A stretch of 64,000 nt of DNA from Dyadobacter soli (lineage in GTDB: Bacteria > Bacteroidota > Bacteroidia > Cytophagales > Spirosomataceae). Positions within the stretch are counted from its first letter, which is position 1. The number at the start of each line of letters is the position of its first letter. The position numbers were made by a program, and so were the translations under genes. The notes beneath the pieces are model-generated. The model saw nothing but the letters and a program-made list of their open reading frames with translations, was not told the DNA's origin and did not search any database. Of the stretch, positions 15,045 to 22,280 are shown one piece after another. Location: positions 62,001 through 126,000 of the forward strand of contig NZ_FNAN01000022.1 in the NCBI RefSeq assembly GCF_900101885.1, given 5' to 3'.

Positions 15045-15234
15045 ATTTTGCCACTTTTTAGGGTGTTGGGTATCCGTCCATGCTAATTTGCGTGTAACGG
15101 TCTGGTGTATATGTTTCAGGATTTTGCCGGTTGTGAGTCGGCGGTATGCGTTGAACCTGGATGCGATTTTCCTCTTATCTGATCAGGATGACAAGGACAG
15201 AAATGGTGCGCGAAACTTCTGTGGCGAAGCGATC

Positions 15235-15411
15235 CTACTTCGTTGCTCCTTTTTCTTTGTTGCTACGATTTACCGAGTAGGCGACTACTCCGAAGATTGC
15301 CATGCAGCCAATTGCTGAAACGGTGGCTGGGTTGCGGGCGACGATGTCGGCGAACCACTCGCCGGTTGCCACCATTCCCATAGCGGCAAACCAACACATT
15401 TTGTGACTCAT
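15235..15411 (-). CDS. Small membrane protein (58 aa)
   Basis: 58 aa from ATG at 15411 (MSHKMCWFAAMGMVATGEWF), with a hydrophobic segment at about 30-46 (TVSAIGCMAIFGVVAYSV) and a basic tail NRSNKEKGATK. The start overlaps the stop of the 80-aa gene by ATGA. Too short for a standard search; coupling and the membrane segment support it. Followed by a 312-bp interval without a convincing gene. Confidence 0.5.
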   Translation of the reverse strand: MSHKMCWFAAMGMVATGEWFADIVARNPATVSAIGCMAIFGVVAYSVNRSNKEKGATK

Positions 15412-15650
15412 GCTTCTGATAGTTTGGGATGTTTGAAAAATTTTTCAGCTGTGGGCAATTCCTTTACAATGATGTCGCGAACAAAAACAGGTAATAGGTG
15501 CGCATCCGTCCGTTCGTAGATTGATCGCCAGCCACCTTCACTAAGGCCAGCTTCTGTTAGTTTCGTTCTAATGCGGTCACGCTCATATGCCGGAAGTTTA
15601 AAGAGCTCCACTCCTAGTGGAGTTCGCTTCTTTGTGCGGGAAATGTTCAT
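15408..15650 (-). CDS. Immediate-early small phage protein (80 aa)
   Basis: 80 aa, basic then acidic (RTKKRTPLGVELFKLPAYER; C-terminal EKFFKHPKLSEA). First gene of the leftward lytic operon, 28 nt downstream of the predicted transcription start of the promoter at 15684-15716. By position it corresponds to a cro- or cII-type gene, but no helix-turn-helix is obvious, so its job is unknown. Confidence 0.6.
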   Translation of the reverse strand: MNISRTKKRTPLGVELFKLPAYERDRIRTKLTEAGLSEGGWRSIYERTDAHLLPVFVRDIIVKELPTAEKFFKHPKLSEA

Positions 15651-15683
15651 GCAGTGGATTATTAACCGTTCTTAATTACGATT

Positions 15684-15716
15684 CAAATGTAAACCAAAAC
15701 GGTTTGTATTGTCAAA
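15684..15716 (-). promoter_or_regulatory. Leftward Bacteroidota-type promoter with embedded palindrome
   Basis: On the minus strand TTTG (15716-15713) and TACATTTG (15691-15684) are separated by 21 nt, matching the Bacteroidota -33 TTTG / -7 TAnnTTTG consensus. The spacer holds AAACC-N5-GGTTT (15691-15705), a likely operator for the divergent repressor. Confidence 0.6.
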
Positions 15717-15858
15717 CAAAATGTTCAATATATTTTCAATATTTTCTTAAAGTGTTGATATCGAGTATATGTGATCTGGCACTTTGGCGAGTTTTGTAAA
15801 TCATGCCGTTTGCAAATAATGTGGTGAACGGCGAAAGAAAGGGGGTGATTGGCTTGAT

Positions 15859-15900
15859 TTTTACAATTCAACCGCGAATATTTGCGATTGAATTGTAAAA
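15859..15900. promoter_or_regulatory. Large palindrome before the repressor gene (operator candidate)
   Basis: Thirteen-bp arms TTTTACAATTCAA (15859-15871) and TTGAATTGTAAAA (15888-15900) flank a 16-bp centre that is itself partly symmetrical (CGC...GCG). It lies about 50 bp upstream of the repressor ATG, probably over its promoter. Most likely an autoregulatory operator. Confidence 0.55.
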
Positions 15901-15952
15901 CAGTTTACTTGTATTCGTATTTACACTTGTTTAACAACATAAAGGAGATATT

Positions 15953-16396
15953 ATGGAAACACCTATCGGCGTAATCATCAAGGAAATTGCCAACGAGAAA
16001 AACATAAAAATGGGGCAATTAGCAGAGCTATCTGGTCGCACGCGCCAGGGAATGTACGTTGTTTTCGGCCGGTCCGATATGAAAAATGAGGAGATTGAGG
16101 AATGGGCTGGGATATTAGGGGTGTCCAAAGACTACATTTTCAATAAGTGGAAAAATAACGGTAAGTCAGACACCAGCGTTGATTCTGAATATTTATTGAA
16201 GCATTTGGCCGCATTAGAACATCAATTTAAAGCGCAGACAGAGCAGTCGAAAGCCTTGGCTGATCAACTACAAAGTCAACTTGCCGTCAAGGATAAGCAA
16301 ATTGAGCGCTTGATGGACCTACTGGGAAAGCTTAGTCCTGCCTCCGATGAATCGAAGGTGCTTTCACATCCAGCCCTGATGGCGTTGGTTGCCTAA
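15953..16396 (+). CDS. Prophage repressor, XRE-type HTH with coiled-coil tail
   Basis: 147 aa. N-terminal about 65 residues form a helix-turn-helix of XRE type (GQLAELSGRTRQGMYVVFGR with a following WAGILGVSKDYIF). Residues 75-115 are a long coiled coil (ALEHQFKAQTEQSKALADQL, then VKDKQIERLMDLLGKL), which probably mediates oligomerisation in place of a LexA-like protease domain. A strong AAAGGAG ribosome site sits 6 nt before the ATG. Divergent from the leftward lytic operon; the intergenic palindromes are its probable targets. With no autoprotease domain, induction must work by another route. Confidence 0.8.
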   Translation: METPIGVIIKEIANEKNIKMGQLAELSGRTRQGMYVVFGRSDMKNEEIEEWAGILGVSKDYIFNKWKNNGKSDTSVDSEYLLKHLAALEHQFKAQTEQSKALADQLQSQLAVKDKQIERLMDLLGKLSPASDESKVLSHPALMALVA

Positions 16397-16516
16397 GCAC
16401 TTTCGGAAGCAGTAGGAAAAGCCACGTGCTTTTCACGAGCGATAAAGTTAATAATGAGTTAGTTAGAAGGGCAAGAGGTTCCGAACCTATAGTCCGATAT
16501 TCTCCACTTGATTATC

Positions 16517-16551
16517 AACCACTTACAGAAAAAATGTAAGTGGTTTTTTTA
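16517..16551 (+). terminator. Rho-independent terminator after the repressor
   Basis: CCACTTACA / TGTAAGTGG stem (9 bp) with a 7-nt A-rich loop, followed by seven to eight T. Confidence 0.7.
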
Positions 16552-16554
16552 TTT

Positions 16555-16577
16555 AGGTCGAACATAGGTCGAACATT
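16555..16577. repeat. 23-bp direct repeat, copy 1
   Basis: Two tandem 11-mers AGGTCGAACAT then T. The unit recurs at 19568-19590 with 21 of 23 bases identical and the same orientation. Confidence 0.5.
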
Positions 16578-16751
16578 TTTTCTACGATTTAGCGAGTGTT
16601 TTTGAGAATTCGAGGTATGGCAATTACTAATCTTTAGATTTTGTAGTTAGTCATTTGTAGATAGCTTGGATATCGTCATTGTTTCTCCCTCTATGCCGAC
16701 GAGATTGCCTTACCAGTCCATCAATAATAAAACGTTGAAAAACAGTTATTT

Positions 16752-16780
16752 AAATGGTTTAGCCCTAGCTATAACCATTT
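16752..16780. promoter_or_regulatory. Palindrome upstream of the 57-aa gene
   Basis: AAATGGTT and AACCATTT flank a 13-nt centre, 20 nt before the ATG at 16800. Possible operator or leader hairpin. Confidence 0.3.
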
Positions 16781-16799
16781 AAGTTCCCTATCTTCCTGA

Positions 16800-16973
16800 A
16801 TGGAAAACAAACATCTAGTAGGGGCGGTGGTCTCGTTGTTAACGGACCCCAGGAAGCGGTTGACGGTCAAAAAGTATTTGAAGCGTATTTACTATTGTGA
16901 GGAAATCGGCGACGGTGACAAAAAGATGTTAGCTTTTTTTGAAAGGGAATTGATTCCAATTCCATTGAACTGA
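16800..16973 (+). CDS. Small unknown protein (57 aa)
   Basis: 57 aa from ATG at 16800 (MENKHLVGAVVSLLTDPRKR), helical with a basic middle and a hydrophobic end. It has its own upstream palindrome and a strong terminator 22 nt after the stop, so it looks like a free-standing transcription unit. No family recognised. Confidence 0.5.
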   Translation: MENKHLVGAVVSLLTDPRKRLTVKKYLKRIYYCEEIGDGDKKMLAFFERELIPIPLN

Positions 16974-16995
16974 TCGATTTAATAAAACGGTGTGC

Positions 16996-17031
16996 AGCGA
17001 GCCCAAATGCATTTGCTAGGGCTCGCTTTTA
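16996..17031 (+). terminator. Terminator of the 57-aa gene
   Basis: Nine-bp stem AGCGAGCCC / GGGCTCGCT with a loop that contains a second small palindrome, followed by TTTT. Confidence 0.7.
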
Positions 17032-17127
17032 TTATGCTGCCCATCATCAGCCTATGATCTAGCCGTAAGAAATCTTAATAGTGGCTTGGTTTTGCTTCAA
17101 TTGGCACATATTGTTAATCACCCACAA

Positions 17128-17543
17128 ATGAACAGAAACGGAGAAATCATTATTATTGAGGATAACGAAGAGGACAGAAATGTGCTCGAATACGTATTTG
17201 AAAAGCTGAGCTATCCCAACAGGAGGGCATATTCAAGGATGGAGCGTCAGCATTAGCCTATATGAATGCGCCGTATGCCGAACCCTTCCTGGTATTGTCT
17301 GACATTGATCACCCTTATACAGATGGTGTCGACCTTAACGTTCAGCTTAGTACCGACATGGAAATCAGGCGAACAGGTATCCCTTATCTTTATCTGACGA
17401 ACAGGGCAAGTCACGACCTGATAATTGATGCATATGGTAAAATGGCACAGGGCTTCTTCATTAAACCCAATTCACCAAAGGAACTTGTTTCGACGCTGAA
17501 AGCCATCATAGATTATTGGCTGGCATGTGCTATTTCCTCTTGA
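17128..17543 (+). pseudogene. Frameshifted single-domain response regulator
   Basis: Starting at ATG 17128 the frame reads EIIIIEDNEEDRNVLEYVF, a receiver-domain N-terminus with its acidic pair, then is lost at about 17222-17235. From 17262 another frame continues with the phosphorylation site region (LVLSDIDHPYTDGVDLN), the conserved T/N loop (YLYLTNRASHD) and the final lysine (GFFIKPNSPKEL). The two parts differ by one base. Joined they give a full receiver of about 138 aa with no output domain, a common Cytophagales type. Either a genuine pseudogene or a single-base sequence error. Confidence 0.75.
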
Positions 17544-17590
17544 ACTTCGTGGATCGGCGCAGTGGTGGCTCTTAGTAATCTATGGCTATC

Positions 17591-18049
17591 TCAACAGTAG
17601 ATAACCAATGCGTGTGGAGGTATTGTTAAGCGGATCGCCTTCCCGTTTCTCACTTCAATATTTAATTCTGCCGGGCTCAGATCGGAGGCAAACAAGCACT
17701 TCATCGAGCTGTCAATAGAATGCATCACATCATCGACTGTGACGTATACAACAGCGTAGTTTTCCTGGTTCAGGTTTGTAGCACATAGTATTTCATGGTC
17801 GTCCGAGATGCGCGACCAAGCGATTACCTCCTTATCGCCGACTTCGTCATCCGGATAGCTGAAAAAGGTTCCATTCCGGGATGTCGACCGGAGAAAAAAG
17901 GCTCCGGATAGTAACGTAGGATATTTTCGAATTAAGCCTTCAAGTCGCTCTATATGAGACGGGCGCAAATTTTCTAGACAGTGCTCACGGACACCCCAAA
18001 AGTCAGGATTTAAATGGATGTCGAGCAGGTTTTGCATCACAGAAGTCAA
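17591..18049 (-). pseudogene. C-terminal fragment of an alpha-amylase-family enzyme
   Basis: 152 aa with no signal peptide and no catalytic residues. KEVIAWSRISDDHEILCATN followed by a beta-rich end resembles the C-terminal beta domain of GH13 enzymes, where a domain with the same WSRI/L-DD-E phrase follows the barrel; the preceding helix (IERLEGLIRKYPTLLSGAFF) resembles the last barrel helix. The (beta/alpha)8 barrel is absent, so it is probably a remnant, though a stand-alone small protein cannot be excluded. Confidence 0.5.
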
Positions 18050-18145
18050 GTTTAGCAGGATGTTCCTTGAAGGTAATTGTTTTTGACGGAATAAAATATT
18101 ATTCTAAATACTTCCAATAAAATTTTTATTGTCAAAATTTTATTT

Positions 18146-18153
18146 TACATTTG
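18146..18153 (+). promoter_or_regulatory. -7 element of the cold-shock gene
   Basis: TACATTTG matches the Bacteroidota TAnnTTTG element in an extremely AT-rich stretch, 23 bp before the ATG. Confidence 0.45.
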
Positions 18154-18175
18154 GTATATATTTTAAAATAAAGTT

Positions 18176-18367
18176 ATGAATAGAGGGACTGTTAAGTTTT
18201 TTAATGATACCAAAGGGTTTGGTTTCATTGCTCCGGAAAATGGCGGAGACGACATTTTTGTACACACCACAGGTCTTAATGATGATATCCGTGAGAATGA
18301 CAGTGTGTCTTATGAAGTTGAAGAAGGTAGAAAAGGCCTGAACGCAGTTAATGTAACCATTATCTAG
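18176..18367 (+). CDS. cspA: Cold-shock domain protein
   Basis: 63 aa, a single cold-shock OB-fold. RNP1 is KGFGFIAPE and RNP2 is DIFVHTT, both intact; starts GTVKFFNDTKGFGF as usual. Binds RNA or single-stranded DNA and melts secondary structure. Monocistronic, with an AT-rich promoter region and its own terminator at 18393-18420. Slightly shorter than the typical 65-70 aa. Confidence 0.95.
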   Translation: MNRGTVKFFNDTKGFGFIAPENGGDDIFVHTTGLNDDIRENDSVSYEVEEGRKGLNAVNVTII

Positions 18368-18392
18368 CCTGTCAAACCATATAAAGCAACAG

Positions 18393-18420
18393 AATCCTCC
18401 GAGTTTGGAGGATTTTTTGT
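18393..18420 (+). terminator. Terminator of the cold-shock gene
   Basis: AATCCTCC / GGAGGATT stem, 6-nt loop, then TTTTTGTTTT. It lies only 14 nt before the acyltransferase ATG. Confidence 0.7.
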
Positions 18421-18433
18421 TTTAGACCAACAA

Positions 18434-19360
18434 ATGGAATCCAATACCCAGGAACACCCGAGATCGTTATGGCGGATTATAGCGGTCCGATTAACAGATC
18501 TGCCAGCAACGCTTTTAAGTAATGCGCTGCTTTGCCTGACGACACTCCTGTCAATTTTACTATCCTTATTGCTTCGGTTTGTACTGCAATACCGGAAAAT
18601 AGTGATCCGGAAAAACCTGACAAGTTCTTTCCCCACCAAATCCGTCGAGGAGATCCGTGGGCTAACAAGCGCATATTACCGCCATATGAGCGACCTATTG
18701 CTCGAACCTTTTTTGTTTTACCTGGCGCCTGAAGGACTGAGAAATCGCCTGGCTAAGTACAATAATCCGGAAGTTCTGGAATTACTCCACGCAGACCAGC
18801 GACCAGTAATAGTCTTCGCGTCGCACTACGGGAACTGGGAATATCTGATTAATCTTCCGCAAGTAACGGACTATCCGGTCTACACAGCGTACTCGCCGAT
18901 CAAAAATGGTTTGCTCGACAGGATGATGATTAGGTTGCGTTCGTTCCTTGGAGTCAAACTTATTCCGAAGAAGGGATTTTACAGGCAAGCGTTGTCGCTT
19001 TTGCACGAAAATGGTATCCCTAACTTACTGGTGGTCATCGCAGATCAGCGGCCTGCGCCTGGCAGCGACAAATTTCGTATTTCATTCCTGGACCAGGAGA
19101 CTGCAGTTCAAACTGGAGGAGAACGGATGGCGGCTTTATCGCAGGCGGCGGTCGTGTACGTTGAATCTCAAAAAAGGTCTCGTTTTAGTTACGAGTTCAC
19201 TTTTCGGCTGATGGAGCACCTTGACCGGTCAACGCCACTGAGCATTACAAAATCCTACTATCATTTTCTGGAAAAGAGCATCAGCCGCGCGCCATCTTAT
19301 TGGCTATGGTCACATAACCGCTGGAAAATGCCGGCGGCGGGTGCAATCCACTCGACTTAG
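18434..19360 (+). CDS. Lysophospholipid / lipid A acyltransferase (LpxL-HtrB family)
   Basis: 308 aa. One N-terminal membrane segment (about 28-50), then the family body. The catalytic HxxxxE motif is HYGNWE at about 131-136. RPVIVFASHYGNWEYL, LLVVIADQRPAPG and the late SYWLWSHNRWK are typical of Kdo2-lipid A lauroyl/myristoyl transferases. Acts at the inner-membrane cytoplasmic face, adding a secondary acyl chain to lipid A or a related lipid. It starts right after the csp terminator, so its promoter may overlap that region. Confidence 0.85.
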   Translation: MESNTQEHPRSLWRIIAVRLTDLPATLLSNALLCLTTLLSILLSLLLRFVLQYRKIVIRKNLTSSFPTKSVEEIRGLTSAYYRHMSDLLLEPFLFYLAPEGLRNRLAKYNNPEVLELLHADQRPVIVFASHYGNWEYLINLPQVTDYPVYTAYSPIKNGLLDRMMIRLRSFLGVKLIPKKGFYRQALSLLHENGIPNLLVVIADQRPAPGSDKFRISFLDQETAVQTGGERMAALSQAAVVYVESQKRSRFSYEFTFRLMEHLDRSTPLSITKSYYHFLEKSISRAPSYWLWSHNRWKMPAAGAIHST

Positions 19361-19567
19361 ACACATATCATAATTGCTAATCTCTTACCGCGATTGTACC
19401 TGGCTAATCGTTGAGGTAACACAACAATTAATTTTCGCAAGCGAGTACAGACTTTTTACGATCAATAATGATGTGGAGCATTATCGGATACTCGCACGAA
19501 TCGTTAACTTTGGAAGCCAGGCTAAACTTGGTTGAAAGCACCATACGTGCATATTTTGATCAAAATC

Positions 19568-19590
19568 AGGTCGGACATTGGTCGAACATT
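19568..19590. repeat. 23-bp direct repeat, copy 2
   Basis: AGGTCGGACAT then TGGTCGAACATT; 21 of 23 identical to 16555-16577, same orientation. The two copies are 3.0 kb apart. Confidence 0.5.
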
Positions 19591-19660
19591 TCTTGTCTAA
19601 GAATAATCAAGCAAACTTAAAGAAACTCAATTAGACTCCATAAGATGTCTACTTTTTACG

Positions 19661-19695
19661 CACAAAAGCACCAGTTAATAGCTGGTGCTTTTGTG
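19661..19695. terminator. Long perfect hairpin
   Basis: CACAAAAGCACCAG / CTGGTGCTTTTGTG, 14-bp perfect stem with a 7-nt loop. It can act as a terminator in either direction, yet no gene ends right beside it, which suggests that a neighbouring gene has been lost. Confidence 0.55.
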
Positions 19696-19839
19696 TTTTC
19701 AGCACTTCTAGCTCTGATTCAGGCTGCCCGAGCAGTAGTTTTCTCCCGAATACATGTTTAATGTAACCGTAAATTAATTAGATTCAATGCGTTAGTATAT
19801 TTTCATTAATTTGCGTACACACCATTCAAGCACTATAAA

Positions 19840-20565
19840 ATGAAACATTATTCCTTGCTTCGCCTGATGGCGCTCTCGGCTGTTTTGATCACTTCGCTGG
19901 CATTTTCCTGCCAGGACCACCACATTCCTGACCCGGTAACAAACTGTGACCGCGTGAATGGTACGCTTCGGGCGGTCGATTGCGAATTTGAATTTGTAAA
20001 AGCGGAGTTTTCCGAGCTCAGAAATAGTAACGGGGATACTTTGCGATACGGCACGGTGACGCCGGGCGGCGACCCGACGATCGTGCTGCCGGAGGTAGAC
20101 CGGGGAAGGTGGATTCGAAGTTATATAAGCATGTTCTATTTTCTTTCCATGGAGGTGCAGGTCACGATCAGGCGGATCGCGCCAGCTCCTGCCAACACAA
20201 CGGATTATGTGCTACGGCAGGATTTTACGGCGAATTCGAACAACGACGAGTTCCCTACAACAGCTATCTGGTACCTGGAACCCGATGAAGATTTGAAGCC
20301 GGTGAAAATCAACATTCCGGTGGGTGGGACTTATACTTACCATACCGTTTATAACTTTGTGGGGACTGCCGGTTTTTCCGGGGACGATATCGATTACCGC
20401 ATGACGGGCGACTATTACCTGTTGGTGCAGAATGTAGAAACTTCAAAATTACTGAAACAGGCACCGTACAACTACGATTTGTATCGGGACAGGGCCGAGG
20501 CTAAGCTAATGTTCCGTACGAAGATCATCCCCGGCATTTGCGTTTTCTGTAAACAGGGAAGTTGA
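19840..20565 (+). CDS. Lipoprotein of unknown function (241 aa)
   Basis: 241 aa. Signal peptide with lipobox LAFSC (cysteine about residue 24) followed by QDHHIPD. The mature protein is beta-rich with paired cysteines near both ends (TNCDRV...VDCEFEF; ICVFCKQG). No family recognised. Probably anchored in the outer membrane. Stands alone, with a strong shared terminator downstream. Confidence 0.75.
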   Translation: MKHYSLLRLMALSAVLITSLAFSCQDHHIPDPVTNCDRVNGTLRAVDCEFEFVKAEFSELRNSNGDTLRYGTVTPGGDPTIVLPEVDRGRWIRSYISMFYFLSMEVQVTIRRIAPAPANTTDYVLRQDFTANSNNDEFPTTAIWYLEPDEDLKPVKINIPVGGTYTYHTVYNFVGTAGFSGDDIDYRMTGDYYLLVQNVETSKLLKQAPYNYDLYRDRAEAKLMFRTKIIPGICVFCKQGS

Positions 20566-20585
20566 GACTTGATTGGCAACCTGAT

Positions 20586-20624
20586 AAAATGAAATAGCTA
20601 TCCGTAGGGTAGCTATTTCATTTT
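20586..20624. terminator. Bidirectional terminator between convergent genes
   Basis: Fifteen-bp perfect stem AAAATGAAATAGCTA / TAGCTATTTCATTTT with a 9-nt loop, between the lipoprotein gene and the alpha-galactosidase pseudogene. Confidence 0.75.
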
Positions 20625-20650
20625 CATGCTCAATCGCGGCCGTCAAATGC

Positions 20651-22105
20651 TCAATCAACCTTTTCAATGCCTAAAACCCGTGCGTCGAATTGTTTTTCCA
20701 TCCGAATTTCGATGCCTTTTTCCCTTAATTCCTTACCGCTGAAAATGCCGATCACTTTACCGTCTTCCGGCGAAAATAGACGGTAGCTGCTGTCGGGCTC
20801 GCCAAAAGGAAATGCAAATGTCCGTTCGCTTTCCACGGAGTCATTCCTGAAAAAGAACAGCACGCCGCCCTGCTTTTCCTTGTTGAACTTGTAAACGCCA
20901 TCCCAGTTGCTCATAGTCGGCCGTTGGAAAATGTCGGAAACGTAGGAGAAGCGGGTGAACTGGTATTTCTTGTCCATCATTTTAAACCAGGTATTCCATT
21001 TCAGATACCACGGTTTCAGGTCTGCCGGAAGTTTACGGCTGTCGCCGACGAGGATCGGTTTGACGGACGCCAGCGAAAGGAATGTGTACTTGGAATAAGG
21101 CGAATCCATAAACTGGTTGCCGATCAGGTTAGTGGCTGTCGGGATGGCGCGGCTGCGGTCGAAAGCCATTTGACGGATGTTGATGGGGCCTACGGGAGCG
21201 TCGTCGTCGTAGTTGGCCATGGTGAGGTCCAGCTTAATGTATGCCAGGTCGTTCTCACGAACATGCTTTTTGATTTTTGCCAAAATATAATCGTAGTATC
21301 CCGATGCCAGCGACATGGTAACCCGACCTTTCATTTCCTCGTGCAAATACGCGGGCTCGCCGTTTTTGTCATATATAGCCCATTCTGGATGTTCTTTATA
21401 AAGCTTACTGTTCTTGTCCACTGATGCAAGCCCCATCCAGAGCCCTGCTTTCATGCCTCGCTTGCGGATGTGGTCGGTAATGGGCTTCAAGCCGTTTGGA
21501 AACCGGGTGTGGTGCGGTTCCCAGTCGCCATAATTGTTTTCCCAACCGGCGTCCATGATGAACAGGTCGGTACCGGTGCCTTCGAGGCCGTCGGCAAGTT
21601 GGGTGACGAGCGTGTCGTTGATATTCGTATAAAAAGGCCGCCAGGTGTTGTAGAACCTGAACGGTATCTCTTTCCGCTCGAAAAGTTTCACGCCCAGGCG
21701 CGTACGTATGAAGTCGGCGAAGTGGCCTTCGAAAGCATCCTCCCACTTTTGAGATTGAATCAGGCAGATGAAGGTCTTGGGACTATCAAACTTTTCCTGC
21801 GGTTCAATCCACTTTTTAAACGCTTTACATATTTAAATAATCCATTCGCGCCGTTGGCACTCACCGGTCGCACCGTTAGCACTCACCGGTTTGCCGTTAA
21901 TCGTAAAATAAAGCTCCTCCGACCCAGGGCGACTGTAATCTTTGTTCGTCAGAAGATGCTGGAAGCGCGATGTGTGAAAAGAATTCTCACCGACGGTGAA
22001 TTTTCTTTCCAGGAAGCGGTTTTTAATGACAAGCGAGTCTTGCGAAAATGCATTGCAGGAGACAAGGATCGCCAGCAGGGCGACCCGGAGAAATTTGTAG
22101 TACAT
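20651..22105 (-). pseudogene. Alpha-galactosidase (clan GH-D) with internal deletion and frameshift
   Basis: The N-terminal piece (22105 to about 21836) has a signal peptide and a typical start of the N-terminal beta domain (SGSEELYFTINGKPV-like), then stops. The C-terminal piece, open in frame from about 21828 (AFKKWIEPQEKFDSP onward), includes the catalytic barrel with NTWRPFYTN, FIMDAGWENNYGDWEPH, GMKAGLWM and YIKLDLTMANYDDD, where the aspartate of KLDLT is the expected nucleophile. Roughly 200 residues of the N-terminal super-sandwich are missing and the junction holds a 22-bp tandem duplication. A barrel-only product from 21691 (346 aa) is possible but unlikely to be exported. Confidence 0.8.
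21847..21890. repeat. 22-bp tandem duplication in the pseudogene
   Basis: Two adjacent 22-bp units (21847-21868 and 21869-21890), 20 of 22 identical, each with GCACTCACCGGT. Twenty-two is not a multiple of three, so the duplication shifts the frame and leads to an early stop. Confidence 0.75.
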
Positions 22106-22280
22106 AGTAATGTGTATAGTAAATTGTAACTATTGAACTAACTATGAAATGACCATAGTAAGTGTGAATTTAATAAAATAACCAGAAGAAGTTAAATTTT
22201 AAACAGAATGTCAACAAAGATGTAAGCTGGTCTTTGAAAAACCCTGATATTGCAGCTTCTTAATTCAAGACGTTTAATAT

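Larger units (their letters stand above)
16397..16799. other. Prophage right-end region, no gene seen
   Basis: No convincing gene. It holds a terminator (16517-16551), a 23-bp repeat unit (16555-16577) and a palindrome (16752-16780). The stretch GGTTCCGAACC ... TTCTCCAC at about 16478-16506 loosely resembles a tRNA T-arm and 3' end, as found at many phage attachment sites, but no complete tRNA folds from it. The prophage boundary probably lies here. Confidence 0.35.
19361..19839. other. Intergenic region with repeat and palindromic terminator
   Basis: No supported gene in 479 bp. Contains the second copy of the 23-bp repeat (19568-19590) and a 14-bp-stem hairpin (19661-19695). AT-rich sequence before 19840 is the likely promoter of the lipoprotein gene. 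Confidence 0.5.

Noticed and set aside
14946..15170. Leftward open frame through the TTCAATTGAA array
   Set aside because: No ATG, GTG or TTG start at its head; kept only as a note beside the operator interpretation.
1..16400. Mu-like transposable phage
   Set aside because: No MuA- or MuB-like transposase or ATPase in the early operon, and no Mu-type early gene order.
16478..16506. tRNA gene at the phage end
   Set aside because: Only a T-arm-like GGTTCCGAACC and a TCTCCA end are suggestive; no anticodon or D-arm folds upstream, so it is at most an attachment-site remnant.
21405..21746. Leftward frame of 113 codons in the alpha-galactosidase region
   Set aside because: Out-of-frame, arginine-rich shadow; the true frame encodes conserved barrel sequence.
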